Positions 51,832 to 60,899 of a DNA stretch of 64,000 nt are shown here, one piece after another. The stretch covers positions 3,477,289-3,541,288 of the forward strand of contig NC_053412.1 in NCBI RefSeq assembly GCF_016859285.1. Reading direction: 5' to 3'. A program made the position numbers and the translations under genes. Below the pieces are notes generated by a model that saw nothing but the letters and a program-made list of their open reading frames with translations, was not told the origin of the DNA and made no database searches. The stretch is from Xiphias gladius (taxonomy: Eukaryota > Chordata > Actinopteri > Istiophoriformes > Xiphiidae). Every line of letters starts with the position of its first letter. The first letter of the stretch is position 1.

Positions 51832-51905
51832 TGGCCAGTATGGGGATTGAACCCATGACCTTGGCGTTATTAGCACCATGCTCTAACCAGCTGAGCTAAC
51901 CGGCC
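51832..51905 (-). tRNA. tRNA-Ile (AAT) array copy 2
   Basis: Intact cloverleaf as in copy 1, with A at position 26. TTTT begins 17 bases downstream of its 3' end on the minus strand (plus AAAA 51811-51814), a normal Pol III terminator. Confidence 0.92.
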
Positions 51906-52053
51906 TGCATTTAAGAGTTTTTTTTAAACAAAATTTATTCCAAATCTTATCCTGGGCAGGATGAACAATAGTGTGGATGTACAGTCAGGTGTAACCACCT
52001 TCCAGGTTGGTGTTTGTCAAGGGGAATCAGCCAAAACAGTAGGGGTTGAAGAC

Positions 52054-52127
52054 TGGCCAGTAAGGGGATTGAACCCATGACCTTGGCGTTATTAGCACCA
52101 CGCTCTAACCAGCTGAGCTAACCGGCC
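52054..52127 (-). tRNA. tRNA-Ile (AAT) array copy 3
   Basis: Intact except for a T in place of A beside the acceptor-T stem junction (plus strand 'taagggg'). Terminator TTTT 17 bases downstream. Confidence 0.88.
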
Positions 52128-52274
52128 TGTATTCAAGGGTTTTTTTAAACAAAATTTATTCCAAATCTTATCCTGGGCAGGATGAACAATAGTGTGGATG
52201 TACAGTCAGGTGTAACCACCTTCCAGGTTGGTGTTTGTCAAGGGGAATCAGCCAAAACAGTGGGGGTTGAAGAC

Positions 52275-52338
52275 TGGCCAGTATGGAGATTGAACCCACG
52301 ACCTTGGCGTTATTAGCACCACACTCTAACCAGCTGAG
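52275..52338 (-). pseudogene. 5'-truncated tRNA-Ile copy 2
   Basis: Same breakpoint as the other truncated copies (GAAAAGACTCAGCTGG junction). B box GGTTCAATCTC, one change. Lies directly downstream of the gene at 52365. Confidence 0.85.
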
Positions 52339-52364
52339 TCTTTTCATCAGTGGGGGTTGAAGAC

Positions 52365-52438
52365 TGGCCAGTATGGGGATTGAACCCATGACCTTGGCGT
52401 TATTAGCACCACGCTCTAACCAGCTGAGCTAACCGGCC
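52365..52438 (-). tRNA. tRNA-Ile (AAT) array copy 4
   Basis: Consensus sequence of the array. Followed on the minus strand by 26 bases without a T-run and then the truncated copy. Confidence 0.93.
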
Positions 52439-52586
52439 TGTATTCAAGGGTGTTTTTTAAACAAAATTTATTCCAAATCTTATCCTGGGCAGGATGAACA
52501 ATAGTGTGGAAGTACAGTCAGGTGTAACCACCTTCCAGGTTGGTGTTTGTCAAGGGGAATCAGCCAAAACAGTGGGGGCTGAAGAT

Positions 52587-52660
52587 TAGCCAGTATGGGG
52601 ATTGAACCCATGACCTTGGCATTATTAGCACCACGCTCTAACCAGCTGAGCTAACCGGCC
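52587..52660 (-). tRNA. tRNA-Ile (AAT) array copy 5
   Basis: Acceptor ends ACTGGCT, giving a G-U first pair, and the anticodon stem has G-U at 31-39. Both are tolerated, but the copy is slightly weaker. TTTT downstream. Confidence 0.82.
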
Positions 52661-52808
52661 TATATTTATGGCTCTTTTCTAAACAAAATTTATTCCAAAT
52701 CTTATCTTGGGCAGGAGGAACAATAGTGTGGACGTACAGTCAGGTGTAACCACCTTCCAGGTTGGTGTTTGTCAAGGGGAATCAGCTGAAACAGTGGGGG
52801 CTGAAGTC

Positions 52809-52872
52809 TGGCCAGTATGGGGATTAAACCCACGACCTTGGCATTATTAGCACCATGCTCTAACCAGCTGAG
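52809..52872 (-). pseudogene. 5'-truncated tRNA-Ile copy 3
   Basis: Same truncation point. B box changed to GGTTTAATCC, as in truncated copies 1 and 4, which groups these three as one lineage. Confidence 0.85.
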
Positions 52873-52898
52873 TCTTTTCATCAGTGGGGGTTGAAGAC

Positions 52899-52972
52899 TG
52901 GCCAGTATGGGGATTGAACCCATGACCTTGGCGTTATTAGCACCACGCTCTAACCAGCTGAGCTAACTGGCC
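52899..52972 (-). tRNA. tRNA-Ile (AAT) array copy 6
   Basis: Acceptor GGCCAGT / ACTGGCC is fully Watson-Crick, unlike the other copies that have one G-U. Followed by a truncated copy without an intervening T-run. Confidence 0.92.
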
Positions 52973-53119
52973 TATATTTAGGGCTTTTTTTAAACAAAAT
53001 TTATTCCAAATCTTATCTTGGGCAGGAGGAACAATAGTGTGGACGTACAGTCAGGTGTAACCACCTTCCAGGTTGGTGTTTGTCAAGGGGAATCAGCCAA
53101 AACAGTGGGGGCTGAAGTC

Positions 53120-53183
53120 TGGCCAGTATGGGGATTAAACCCACGACCTTGGCATTATTAGCACCATGGTCTAACCAGCTGAG
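53120..53183 (-). pseudogene. 5'-truncated tRNA-Ile copy 4
   Basis: Identical to truncated copy 1, exactly 1600 bases away. Part of the higher-order duplication. Confidence 0.85.
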
Positions 53184-53209
53184 TCTTTTCATTAGTGGGG
53201 GTTGAAGAC

Positions 53210-53283
53210 TGGCCAGTATGGGGATTGAACCCATGACCTTGGTGTTATTAGCACCACGCTCTAACCAGCTGAGCTAACCGGCC
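53210..53283 (-). tRNA. tRNA-Ile (AAT) array copy 7
   Basis: Identical to array copy 1, 1600 bases away, including the T-A anticodon-stem variant. Confidence 0.92.
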
Positions 53284-53431
53284 TGCATTTAAGGGTTTTT
53301 TTTAAACAAAATTTATTCCAAATCTTATCCTGGGCAGGATGAACAATAGTGTGGATGTACAGTCAGGTGTAACCACCTTCCAGGTTGGTGTTTGTCAAGG
53401 GGAATCAGCCAAAACAGTAGGGGTTGAAGAC

Positions 53432-53505
53432 TGGCCAGTATGGGGATTGAACCCATGACCTTGGCGTTATTAGCACCACGCTCTAACCAGCTGAGCTAAC
53501 CGGCC
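53432..53505 (-). tRNA. tRNA-Ile (AAT) array copy 8
   Basis: Consensus sequence; partner of copy 2 in the 1600-bp duplication, from which it differs at position 26. TTTT 17 bases downstream. Confidence 0.93.
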
Positions 53506-53652
53506 TGTATTCAAGGGTTTTTTTAAACAAAATTTATTCCAAATCTTATCCTGGGCAGGATGAACAATAGTGTGGATGTACAGTCAGGTGTAACCACCTT
53601 CCAGGTTGGTGTTTGTCAAGGGGAATCAGCCAAAACAGTGGGGGTTGAAGAG

Positions 53653-53716
53653 TAGCCAGTATGGAGATTGAACCCACGACCTTGGCGTTATTAGCACCAC
53701 ACTGTAACCAGCTGAG
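53653..53716 (-). pseudogene. 5'-truncated tRNA-Ile copy 5
   Basis: Same truncation point, with extra changes (acceptor end ACTGGCT-like 'tagccag' and a mismatch in the anticodon-stem side 'actgtaacc'). Downstream of the gene at 53743. Confidence 0.82.
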
Positions 53717-53742
53717 TCTTTTCATCAGTGGGGGTTGAAGAC

Positions 53743-53816
53743 TGGCCAGTATGGGGATTGAACCCATGACCTTGGCGTTATTAGCACCACGCTCTAACCA
53801 GCTGAGCTAACCGGCC
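53743..53816 (-). tRNA. tRNA-Ile (AAT) array copy 9
   Basis: Consensus sequence. Followed directly by truncated copy 5 with no T-run. Confidence 0.93.
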
Positions 53817-53964
53817 TGTATGTAAGGGTTTTTTTTAAACAAAATTTATTCCAAATCTTATCCTGGGCAGGATGAACAATAGTGTGGAAGTACAGTCAGG
53901 TGTAACCACCTTCCAGGTTGGTGTTTGTCAAGGGGAATCAGCCAAAACAGTGGGGGCTGAAGAG

Positions 53965-54038
53965 TAGCCAGTATGGGCATTGAACCCATGAACTTGGCGT
54001 TATTAGCACCACGCTCTAACCAGCTTGGCTAAAAGGCC
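53965..54038 (-). pseudogene. Degenerate tRNA-Ile at array edge
   Basis: Full length, but the acceptor strand reads GGCCTTT against ACTGGCT and the D arm has GCCAAGCTGG; several stems fail. Typical of decay at the margin of a tandem array where homogenisation is weaker. A further, barely recognisable unit extends to about 54200. Confidence 0.8.
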
Positions 54039-54255
54039 TATATTTAGGGCTTTTTTTTTTTTTTTTTTAAACAAAATTTATTCCAAATTTTATGTTGGGC
54101 ATGATAAAGAAAAGTTTGGACGTACAGTCAGCTGACACAGTGGATGCTAAAGACTGACCACTATGGAGATCAATTGTTTTTAGTTACTACATGGAAACTG
54201 GCTGAGCTAATGACCCAGTATAATTCCTCACAATTGGAAGTAGGTTTATAAATTC

Positions 54256-54328
54256 CAACCACGAAGGGACTTGAACCCTCAATCTTCTGATCCGAAGTCA
54301 GACGCCTTGTCCATTAGGCCACGTGGTC
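54256..54328 (-). tRNA. tRNA-Arg (anticodon TCG), copy 3
   Basis: Same gene family as the plus-strand copies at 6783 and 7154, with GACCACG / CGTGGTT acceptor and GGTTCAAGTCC B box. It lies upstream (on the minus strand) of the tRNA-Ile array. Confidence 0.92.
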
Positions 54329-54749
54329 ACTTACTAGCATCAGTGCTCAGTCTGCTAATACCACCTCCAAGCTACTCCTCAACTGTAAGTTGATTCAGTT
54401 GTTGTGGGACTACTCAGTTTGGACCTTTTTGCATTATTCATTATTCATCCATTTCGCAAAACAATCAGTTGTCTTGTTTGTCAGAAAGCTCGTGAGGCAA
54501 TGGGACTGAGGGGAAATATTTTCAAAGACTGAAAAGCAATCAGGAGCTGTGGTCCTGTAATTTCAGGTGACACCGTTTTGTCATAACACATAATGGCACC
54601 ACAATTCTAGTAAAAGAAATTATCTTTTTTTTGTTATTACTTTTCCATTTAAAGATAAGAGTGCATGGCATGAAGCCTTGAATGCTGAGCAGCCTCAGGT
54701 GTTAACCACAACTAATACACCCACAGTATTTCATGTTTGATGCAGCTTT

Positions 54750-54822
54750 TAACCATAAAAGGATTCAAACCTTCAATTTTCTCAAAAACCATAGTCCTTA
54801 TCCTATAAGTGCCCCGTTGACT
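54750..54822 (-). pseudogene. tRNA-Arg pseudogene
   Basis: Minus strand keeps GGATAAGGACTATGG and the T arm AAGGTTTGAATCC with a 3' acceptor-like TTTTATGGTT. The acceptor 5' strand and D stem are lost. Resembles the Arg(TCG) family. Confidence 0.45.
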
Positions 54823-54963
54823 ATCACCTCAGTTTTGTTTGTAGTGGATTTAAGTCGGAGTCAGCTTTCTGCACCTTCACAATAGAGCGATGTGTGTATT
54901 TGTGCGGGTGTTTGATGTTTCCAAATGAGAGTGGGTGTTGAATGATGTAGGTAGCATTCCTAC

Positions 54964-57559
54964 CGAGCCGCCCGTCGAGTCGAACAAACAGCTCACAGAT
55001 GCTGAAGGCGATGGTGGTGTGAGCCGGGATGACGATGGCCTTGTCCCGACCTTTGGGGTTTCTGCCATCGTCGATCTGAAACTGCAGCGGAGCAGAAAGC
55101 TGAGTGACAGATGCAGTTTGTGCAATTCATCCGGTAATTTTGTGGTCAACACATTGTGAGAAATCAGGAAATAAAATCTGCATCCCAAGTTTCCAGAGCC
55201 CAGGTTGATGTAAATAAATGTCATGCTTTGTCCAAAACTCAAAGATATTCGGTATAATATTATAGAAGACCACAAAAAGGTCCAAAAATTCAATGGTCCA
55301 AAATTCAAAGCTATTCAGTTTGACTTTTGACATTTCACATTTTTGAGGAAAAAAATGACTAAAGCAACTATTCGATCATCAAAACAGTTACTAAATTCTC
55401 TGCCAGTTGACTAGAAATTGATCAGTCGACTAATCGTTGCAACTCTAATATCTTTCGTCATTTTTATTGGGTGTTCTATGTGAAAAATGTATTAAGCTGA
55501 CTTAAAATTCATGCATTTTTATAATTATATTAGCCAATTTTACAATTCAAGTAAAAAAAGGCAAGAATTTCTGATCTGCATGATGGGGTAGGATGAAGAC
55601 CAGAAGTATTCCGATCGCGGAAGGATCGTGTGGTTTTTACTGAGTTGAGTTTCGGTTGAGCCTCCAAGGACCTGTGCGTTTACCCTCATGGTAGTCCCTC
55701 TCATTCCGGCGTGGACGGTCAGAGAGCACTGACGTGTGGTGCGGATGCTTTCCACAACAACACAGAGGACACTTCGTCTGCTGTCTTTCGACTGACGAAC
55801 CAGGCAGTGATCAAGGTCCACTTTCCTGAAAGATTAATAATTCATCAAATATATATAATTTAATTTAATAATTAATTTAAAAATATGACCTTGATACTTC
55901 ATCTAATCGGTCTTAAGTGATACCATGTAATGATGATGATGATGGTGCTTTGACACTCAACAGATTGCATGCTGGAGCAGCTGTGGAAAGCATACCAGCA
56001 CTCAGCGCAGTATGTTGGGATACCTGGAGTTGAGTTCCCGCAGCAACGTGGGCACCTCCAGCTCGTGCTTGCTCACGACGCCGAAGGAGGCCTTGACGGC
56101 CACAGAGTCCGATCCGCTGATGTTGAACCCCACGTCGTTGATGATGTGGTTTCCTAATCGACCATTCAGGGCCACGTCAGATTTGTCCTCATAGTTGAGG
56201 AGCTGGTAAGAAGACACCCCTGTAAAAGAAAAAAAAAAGAGGTTGTGGTTAAGTTATGCAGGGAGTTATTCAGTGGTGGCATGTAACTAAGTACTTTTAC
56301 TCAAGTATTTTACTTGCTGAAAGTGCAAGTATTTCTCTTTTTTCTGCTTCTTTAAACTTCTACAAAAACATTGCTCTTTTAACCTCACAAGTTTTTTTTT
56401 TTTTAAATGCTACTTGCAGATTAATGCATCAATAGTAATAATCCAGTTATATAATATATAATAGAATAACAATCACAGGGGGCATCTTTGTGCATTGAGT
56501 ACTTTTATTTTAATATTTCAAGTCCGTTTTTCTAATTGCCACTGCAGGACATTTACTGCATTAATGCTGTCAATTTTGACAGTGTGGTAATACTTCTCCT
56601 TGAACATGATCTGGCAGGATTCAGCATTATTATGGAGAGTAAACCACAAAAACCACCAAGCAAAATTATGCTACTATGAAAACTGTGTATTCGTGTTGAC
56701 ACTCTGGCAAATCAAGAAGCAATGGTTCCATTTAGCTGTGAAGGACCAGTTGGACATTTTGGGAAATGTGTTTGCTTGTTGGTTAAATATTAAGCGTATC
56801 TTGTTTGTTTAATCTATAACAAGCTATAATAATGTGTTAATTAGTGAATTCTCAAAATGTCAAACCATTACTATCAACATGTTGGACAGGCTAGTGGCCT
56901 TTTTTAAAAAAAATAAAAAACAAAAATGAGGGACAAAATTAGCCAGGGTTAGGGGGTTAGCTATTCCTAATTCTGTACTGAGTTTCTAACCCAAACTCCT
57001 ACTGTGAAGCCAAATATTGTTCGACCTACACTTTATTTTACAGTTAAGCAGAGATCTCCAAAATTTCAAAACTAACAAATGTGCAGAATTTTATGGAAAT
57101 GTGTTTAAAAAATAACGCACAAGACATGTAGAATATTTCCCTGAGACTGAGTCATGCAGCCTTAAAAACATGGATTTTGCAGAGAGCTGGAAGAAGGCTG
57201 ATACAGAATATTTATGATACCATCAGATAATGTGGAATAAGATGGTTTTTTTTCAACTCTGAAGCTTCAATTTGATCCAAATGATCATGTTGATCCTCAT
57301 AATTCCGGCTTTATGGGACCGTCACCTCCGTTGTTTTCATTACTGTACCTGCTGTAATCTCCTTCTCCCCCACCAGGATGTCCTTCAGTGAGAAAGGGGT
57401 CGAGGCGTACTTGCTCTTCTTCCAGAAATGCCTCTTCCTCTTCCTGGTAACCAGGCTGAGTGGCTGGTAGCGGTCGGCCTCGCTCAGGCTCGGTACGGGG
57501 ATCAGCCTCCCAGTGTCTCCTACCTGCTTCACAAAGTTCTTGGTGGCTGCAGTAAACAT
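54964..57559 (-). CDS. pjvk: Pejvakin, gasdermin-family protein, 3' exons missing
   Basis: Pejvakin is a gasdermin relative needed in hair cells and auditory neurons, linked to peroxisome turnover under oxidative stress; human loss causes DFNB59 deafness. Exons seen: 57349-57559, 56024-56219, 55684-55825, 54964-55081, all GT-AG and in phase, giving 222 codons plus one base. The start [19 protein letters not shown] and the segments [30 protein letters not shown] and [16 protein letters not shown] match PJVK far better than GSDME. The last exon seen ends in LFVRLDGRL with a phase-1 donor GTAGGA. About 130 C-terminal residues (human 352), including the cysteine-rich zinc-finger-like end, are not found before pwp2; the tRNA array and N gap occupy that place. 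No defect is seen in the exons present. Confidence 0.93.
56271..56560 (+). repeat. Teleost 'TACTCAAGTA' interspersed repeat, partial
   Basis: Begins 'gtggcatgtaactaagtact' and continues 'ttttactcaagtattttact', the signature of a high-copy percomorph repeat, ending near 'gagtacttttattttaat'. It lies in pjvk intron 1. Confidence 0.6.
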
Positions 57560-58252
57560 TTCGAGTGACGCATGAGTGTCAAACCAGGTTAAAAAAAAAA
57601 AAATTCCGCTATACAAAAGTCCACCTCCACAGAAGAATACAGTGTCACAGACACTGCTGGGCCTGTTTGCTGGTCTTGTTTGCTGATCAGGACTCTTCTC
57701 AATGGGGAAACTAATGCGGGAGTGTTCTTTCAGACTCGTGAAGTGTTCAATAATGCAGGTGGTGTGTAAGGGAATATGGGACAAGGTGTGTGTGTTCACT
57801 CCGGTCACTGTTGGCCTGCTGCTACCTGTCACGTGATAAATGAGGTGGAAAAACAAATGATAGGAGTTTGCTCACACGTTTGACCGGCATCCATGACTTC
57901 TTTAATTCTACCTGTATTCGTAAAGTTTGGTTTCACGAGATGCCCAGGATGCTCATAAAAAGTCTCCCCGTGAAAGGTTAAAAAGAGGAAAATGGAGGAG
58001 CTGCTGCGGGAATGACATGAATTACAAAAGATGAACTGTGAATAAACAGTAGCTACATGTTCCTCTTTGACTCTGTGATACAGGAAACATCTGCTTTGGC
58101 CACCAGCCTTTCTATAATGAGCTCGAAGAACCTTCTGGATTATGTATATATTTATTTTTTTTTAAGGGATGTCTCTGTGGCTTTTGTAACAGCTAATGTT
58201 TTTTCATTGCAGCTTTTTTTAGTTTGGATAATGTCCACCTTGGCCTCCGCTC

Positions 58253-58307
<55 letters not shown>

Positions 58308-60805
58308 TGCATGCATGATGACGGGCTGATCTCTCCTGTGGTTACACTGCTGTCTAGTCTATACATCCAGAAATAGCCCGTATATTTCAAGGCTCTAAAC
58401 ACCACATGTAAGAAGCTTTCTTACCACAGGAGCTGAGGTCAATATTAGTTTCCTATATGACACACTCCCTGTAATTTTCACTTCTTGGCCAAGAGAGGTC
58501 ATGTCATTGCTTGAAAGTATCATTCAAGGACAGAAAGAAAAATAATCCGTCTGTAAGTCACAGTCAAGCCATGCAGCTTTGTCTGCCATTTGAAACTTCT
58601 TGGACACCTACTTTACCCGGGTTATCCATGTCATTGTCGACCAAAGTGGATTACACAGGTATCAGTGGAAAAAAAAACAAACACCCCACAGCTTGCATAT
58701 TGATACTCCAGGTACGGATCCGCCCGCCCATGCCAGACAACCTCAAACTGCCCAAGTAAAGACTCGAGGTATTTGATCATGGATCACCTAAGTTGACTTT
58801 CAACTGGCCAGAAAGGTGACTGTACAGATGGCTGATGACAGCCTCAAAAAACACAGGAAAACAGGGACATGCTCAGTGTCTCGGGAGGAAATCAACAGAC
58901 AAACGCTGGCTGTCTCAGGGACTGACACTTGATACCTTTCGTCTGAAGCACATGTTCTCTAACAACCAGTTCATCACACTGCATGAAAAAAGCTACGAAT
59001 GTAGTTCCTCAGAGGGAGGAACTGTCTTCCCATCTGCTTCAGTTTCTGTCCCCTGTGGCTCTGCCCCGCTCCCCGGCTCCTTAATGGGAAATCAGTCTGT
59101 TCTCCAAGCACCTTAAACGCTTCCTTACTTGTTCTGCAAAAGGCAACGAGTGAGATCCACCTCATCCACTGACAGAAATGTCACTTTGAGGAGGCTTCGA
59201 GAACTCCGTTCGAGCTAAAATCACCTGTTAAGATTACAGTATTCCGCGTAGGTATCAGTAGTAGAGACGATGGCAAGGATTTAGAGTCGTTTGTTTTGTT
59301 CTCTCCCTCTGGGACTGACAGTCTGACTCGGCAGAGCTTTGCCCTGGAAAACACATCAGATGAGTGTAACATGCACGTTGTAAACCGCTCAAGCTGCAGT
59401 GCACAGATGTAGGTCACGCGAATTTCAGGTAGATAGCAACATAAACAGAAAAAGACCTTTAATTGTCTTAGGGCCGCTTTATTTCCAACATATTTTTTCA
59501 GGTACATTGACTCTGTAGTTAAAGAAGTCGTAATACAACAGTGACCGCCGATACACACCTGTAAACAAGTAAGAAGAATGAGTCATAATGAAAAAATACT
59601 TCCTTCATTCTCCACATTATCCATAAAATAATACAAATGATTTTACTGACATGTGAGAGTAGACATTAACAAACGATGTCGAGAAAAGTCAACAAAGGAT
59701 ACAAGTTTTAAAAAAGCGCGCAAATAGGAGATTCTGCAAACGTCATTTAAAAGCTTTAGAGCGACACATAAACTCAAAGTGCAGCGGTCGGTGATTCAAA
59801 CTATGTGAAGACGAAGAGATTTTTTTTTTTTTGACCACTCTCATGTCATGTTGAATATTAGGCTCTAACCAGCTTAGCTTAGCATACAGACCGGACACAG
59901 GGTGAAACAGCTAGCCTGGCTCGGTTCCAACGGCAGTGTAAAAGTGACAAGTTTTGGTTTTATGGGTGCTACATACCCGGACGGCAGGAGAGCAAATACG
60001 ATTCCATCTCCGTAGAACGGGCAAAAACAATTGCAGATGATTTAGTGAGTCATTGTAAATGATGACCAGGTGTCTTTTTGGTGGGTTTTTTTTTTTTTTT
60101 TTAATAAAAATGGGTCTCACAAGGGATTTTAGCAGCTGATATAGAAGACTAAGGCTAAAGACAGAAAAATAAAGAGTGAGCTGGAATTTTATATCTTTCT
60201 CCTCAAGTTTTGGACATGCAGCAAACAAATGAGCCCATTTTGCGTCGCCCCGCAATCGTCAGGACATGAAACATGTGGTTGTTCAGGTGGAGCAGACATT
60301 AGTCTTGAACCCCAAAGCAGTGGAGGTGAAAGTTCGCACAACAGACTATAAATCCTGCATGTGGATTTTGTACTTTTTTTGCTCTGAAAGGAAACAAATG
60401 CTCAACTTGAGCTTCAAAAAAAAAAAAATGGGAGCAGCATCATCCGGCCCACCTTCTTTCATCGGTCTTTTGGCTGGACAAATTTAATGCAGCCTTTAAT
60501 TAGCCACATCTCCCAAGGCAACTGTAAGATCCCGAGGAGGAGGTTGGCCTTGAAATACAGCAAGAAGAAAGGATGGGAGAGGAAAAGAGGAGGAGGAGAG
60601 TGAGAGTGGGAGGGAGAGATGTCGGGGGGTAAAGAGGGCGCTTGTTTCAGTTTGCAGTGATCGCTCATCCACCAGCCTGTTCCACTCAGGGATATTTGGA
60701 TTTCTCAGGCTGGATGCTGTAGCCCAGGGCCGGGCTCTCTCTGACTTCCCTCGCCTGTTTCGCGGCGGCTGTGTTTGAGGAACGCTGCGTGTCTGGCATG
60801 CAAAC
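57560..60805. other. Intergenic region between pjvk and the next gene
   Basis: Divergent spacing: pjvk reads left and the 60.8-kb gene reads right. No coding exon recognised. A (TG)n tract of about 25 units lies at 58256-58305. The last 250 bases before 60806 are purine/pyrimidine-rich and GC-richer, consistent with a promoter or 5' UTR. Confidence 0.45.
58256..58305 (+). repeat. (TG)n microsatellite
   Basis: Uninterrupted dinucleotide run of about 50 bases; likely polymorphic in length. Confidence 0.95.
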
Positions 60806-60899
60806 ATGGGCCCCTCGTTGCGCCCTAGGATTATTGTCTGCCTGGCCATCACCTTGGCTCAGGTGATTGCTGTGACCTGCCAGGAAGATACCAAGAAAG
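60806..60899 (+). CDS. First coding exon of an unrecognised secreted protein (partial)
   Basis: ATG opens 31 codons: a short basic start (MGPSLRPR), a hydrophobic core ([15 protein letters not shown]) and a likely signal cleavage near TCQEDTKK, then a strong donor AAAG|GTGAGT in phase 1. No next exon is recognised in the following 3.1 kb, so the first intron is longer than the window. An upstream out-of-frame ATG at 60798 overlaps. A short signal-peptide exon with a phase-1 donor and acidic start occurs in extracellular-matrix genes, including fibrillar collagens, but I cannot show that here. Confidence 0.6.

Larger units (their letters stand above)
51501..54040 (-). repeat. Tandem array of tRNA-Ile(AAT) genes, 222-bp unit
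   Basis: Ten full-length tRNA-Ile copies start (plus coordinates) at 51610, 51832, 52054, 52365, 52587, 52899, 53210, 53432, 53743 and 53965. Spacing is 222 bases, or 311-312 where a 5'-truncated copy is inserted. Each unit has the tRNA, a 'tttaaacaaaatttattcc' block and a 'ggtgtttgtcaaggggaatc' block. The stretch at 51501-51905 repeats at 53101-53505, offset exactly 1600 bases, showing a higher-order duplication. The array runs into the N gap and probably continues in it. Confidence 0.95.

Noticed and set aside
52168-53767. Repeated 73-codon minus-strand open frames starting MGSIPILASLQPPL
   Set aside because: They are the tRNA-Ile units read as protein; periodicity comes from the RNA array.
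57311-57856. GSDME (pore-forming gasdermin) as identity of the 55-57.6 kb gene
   Set aside because: The start and later exons match pejvakin in nearly every block, and the GSDME linker is absent.
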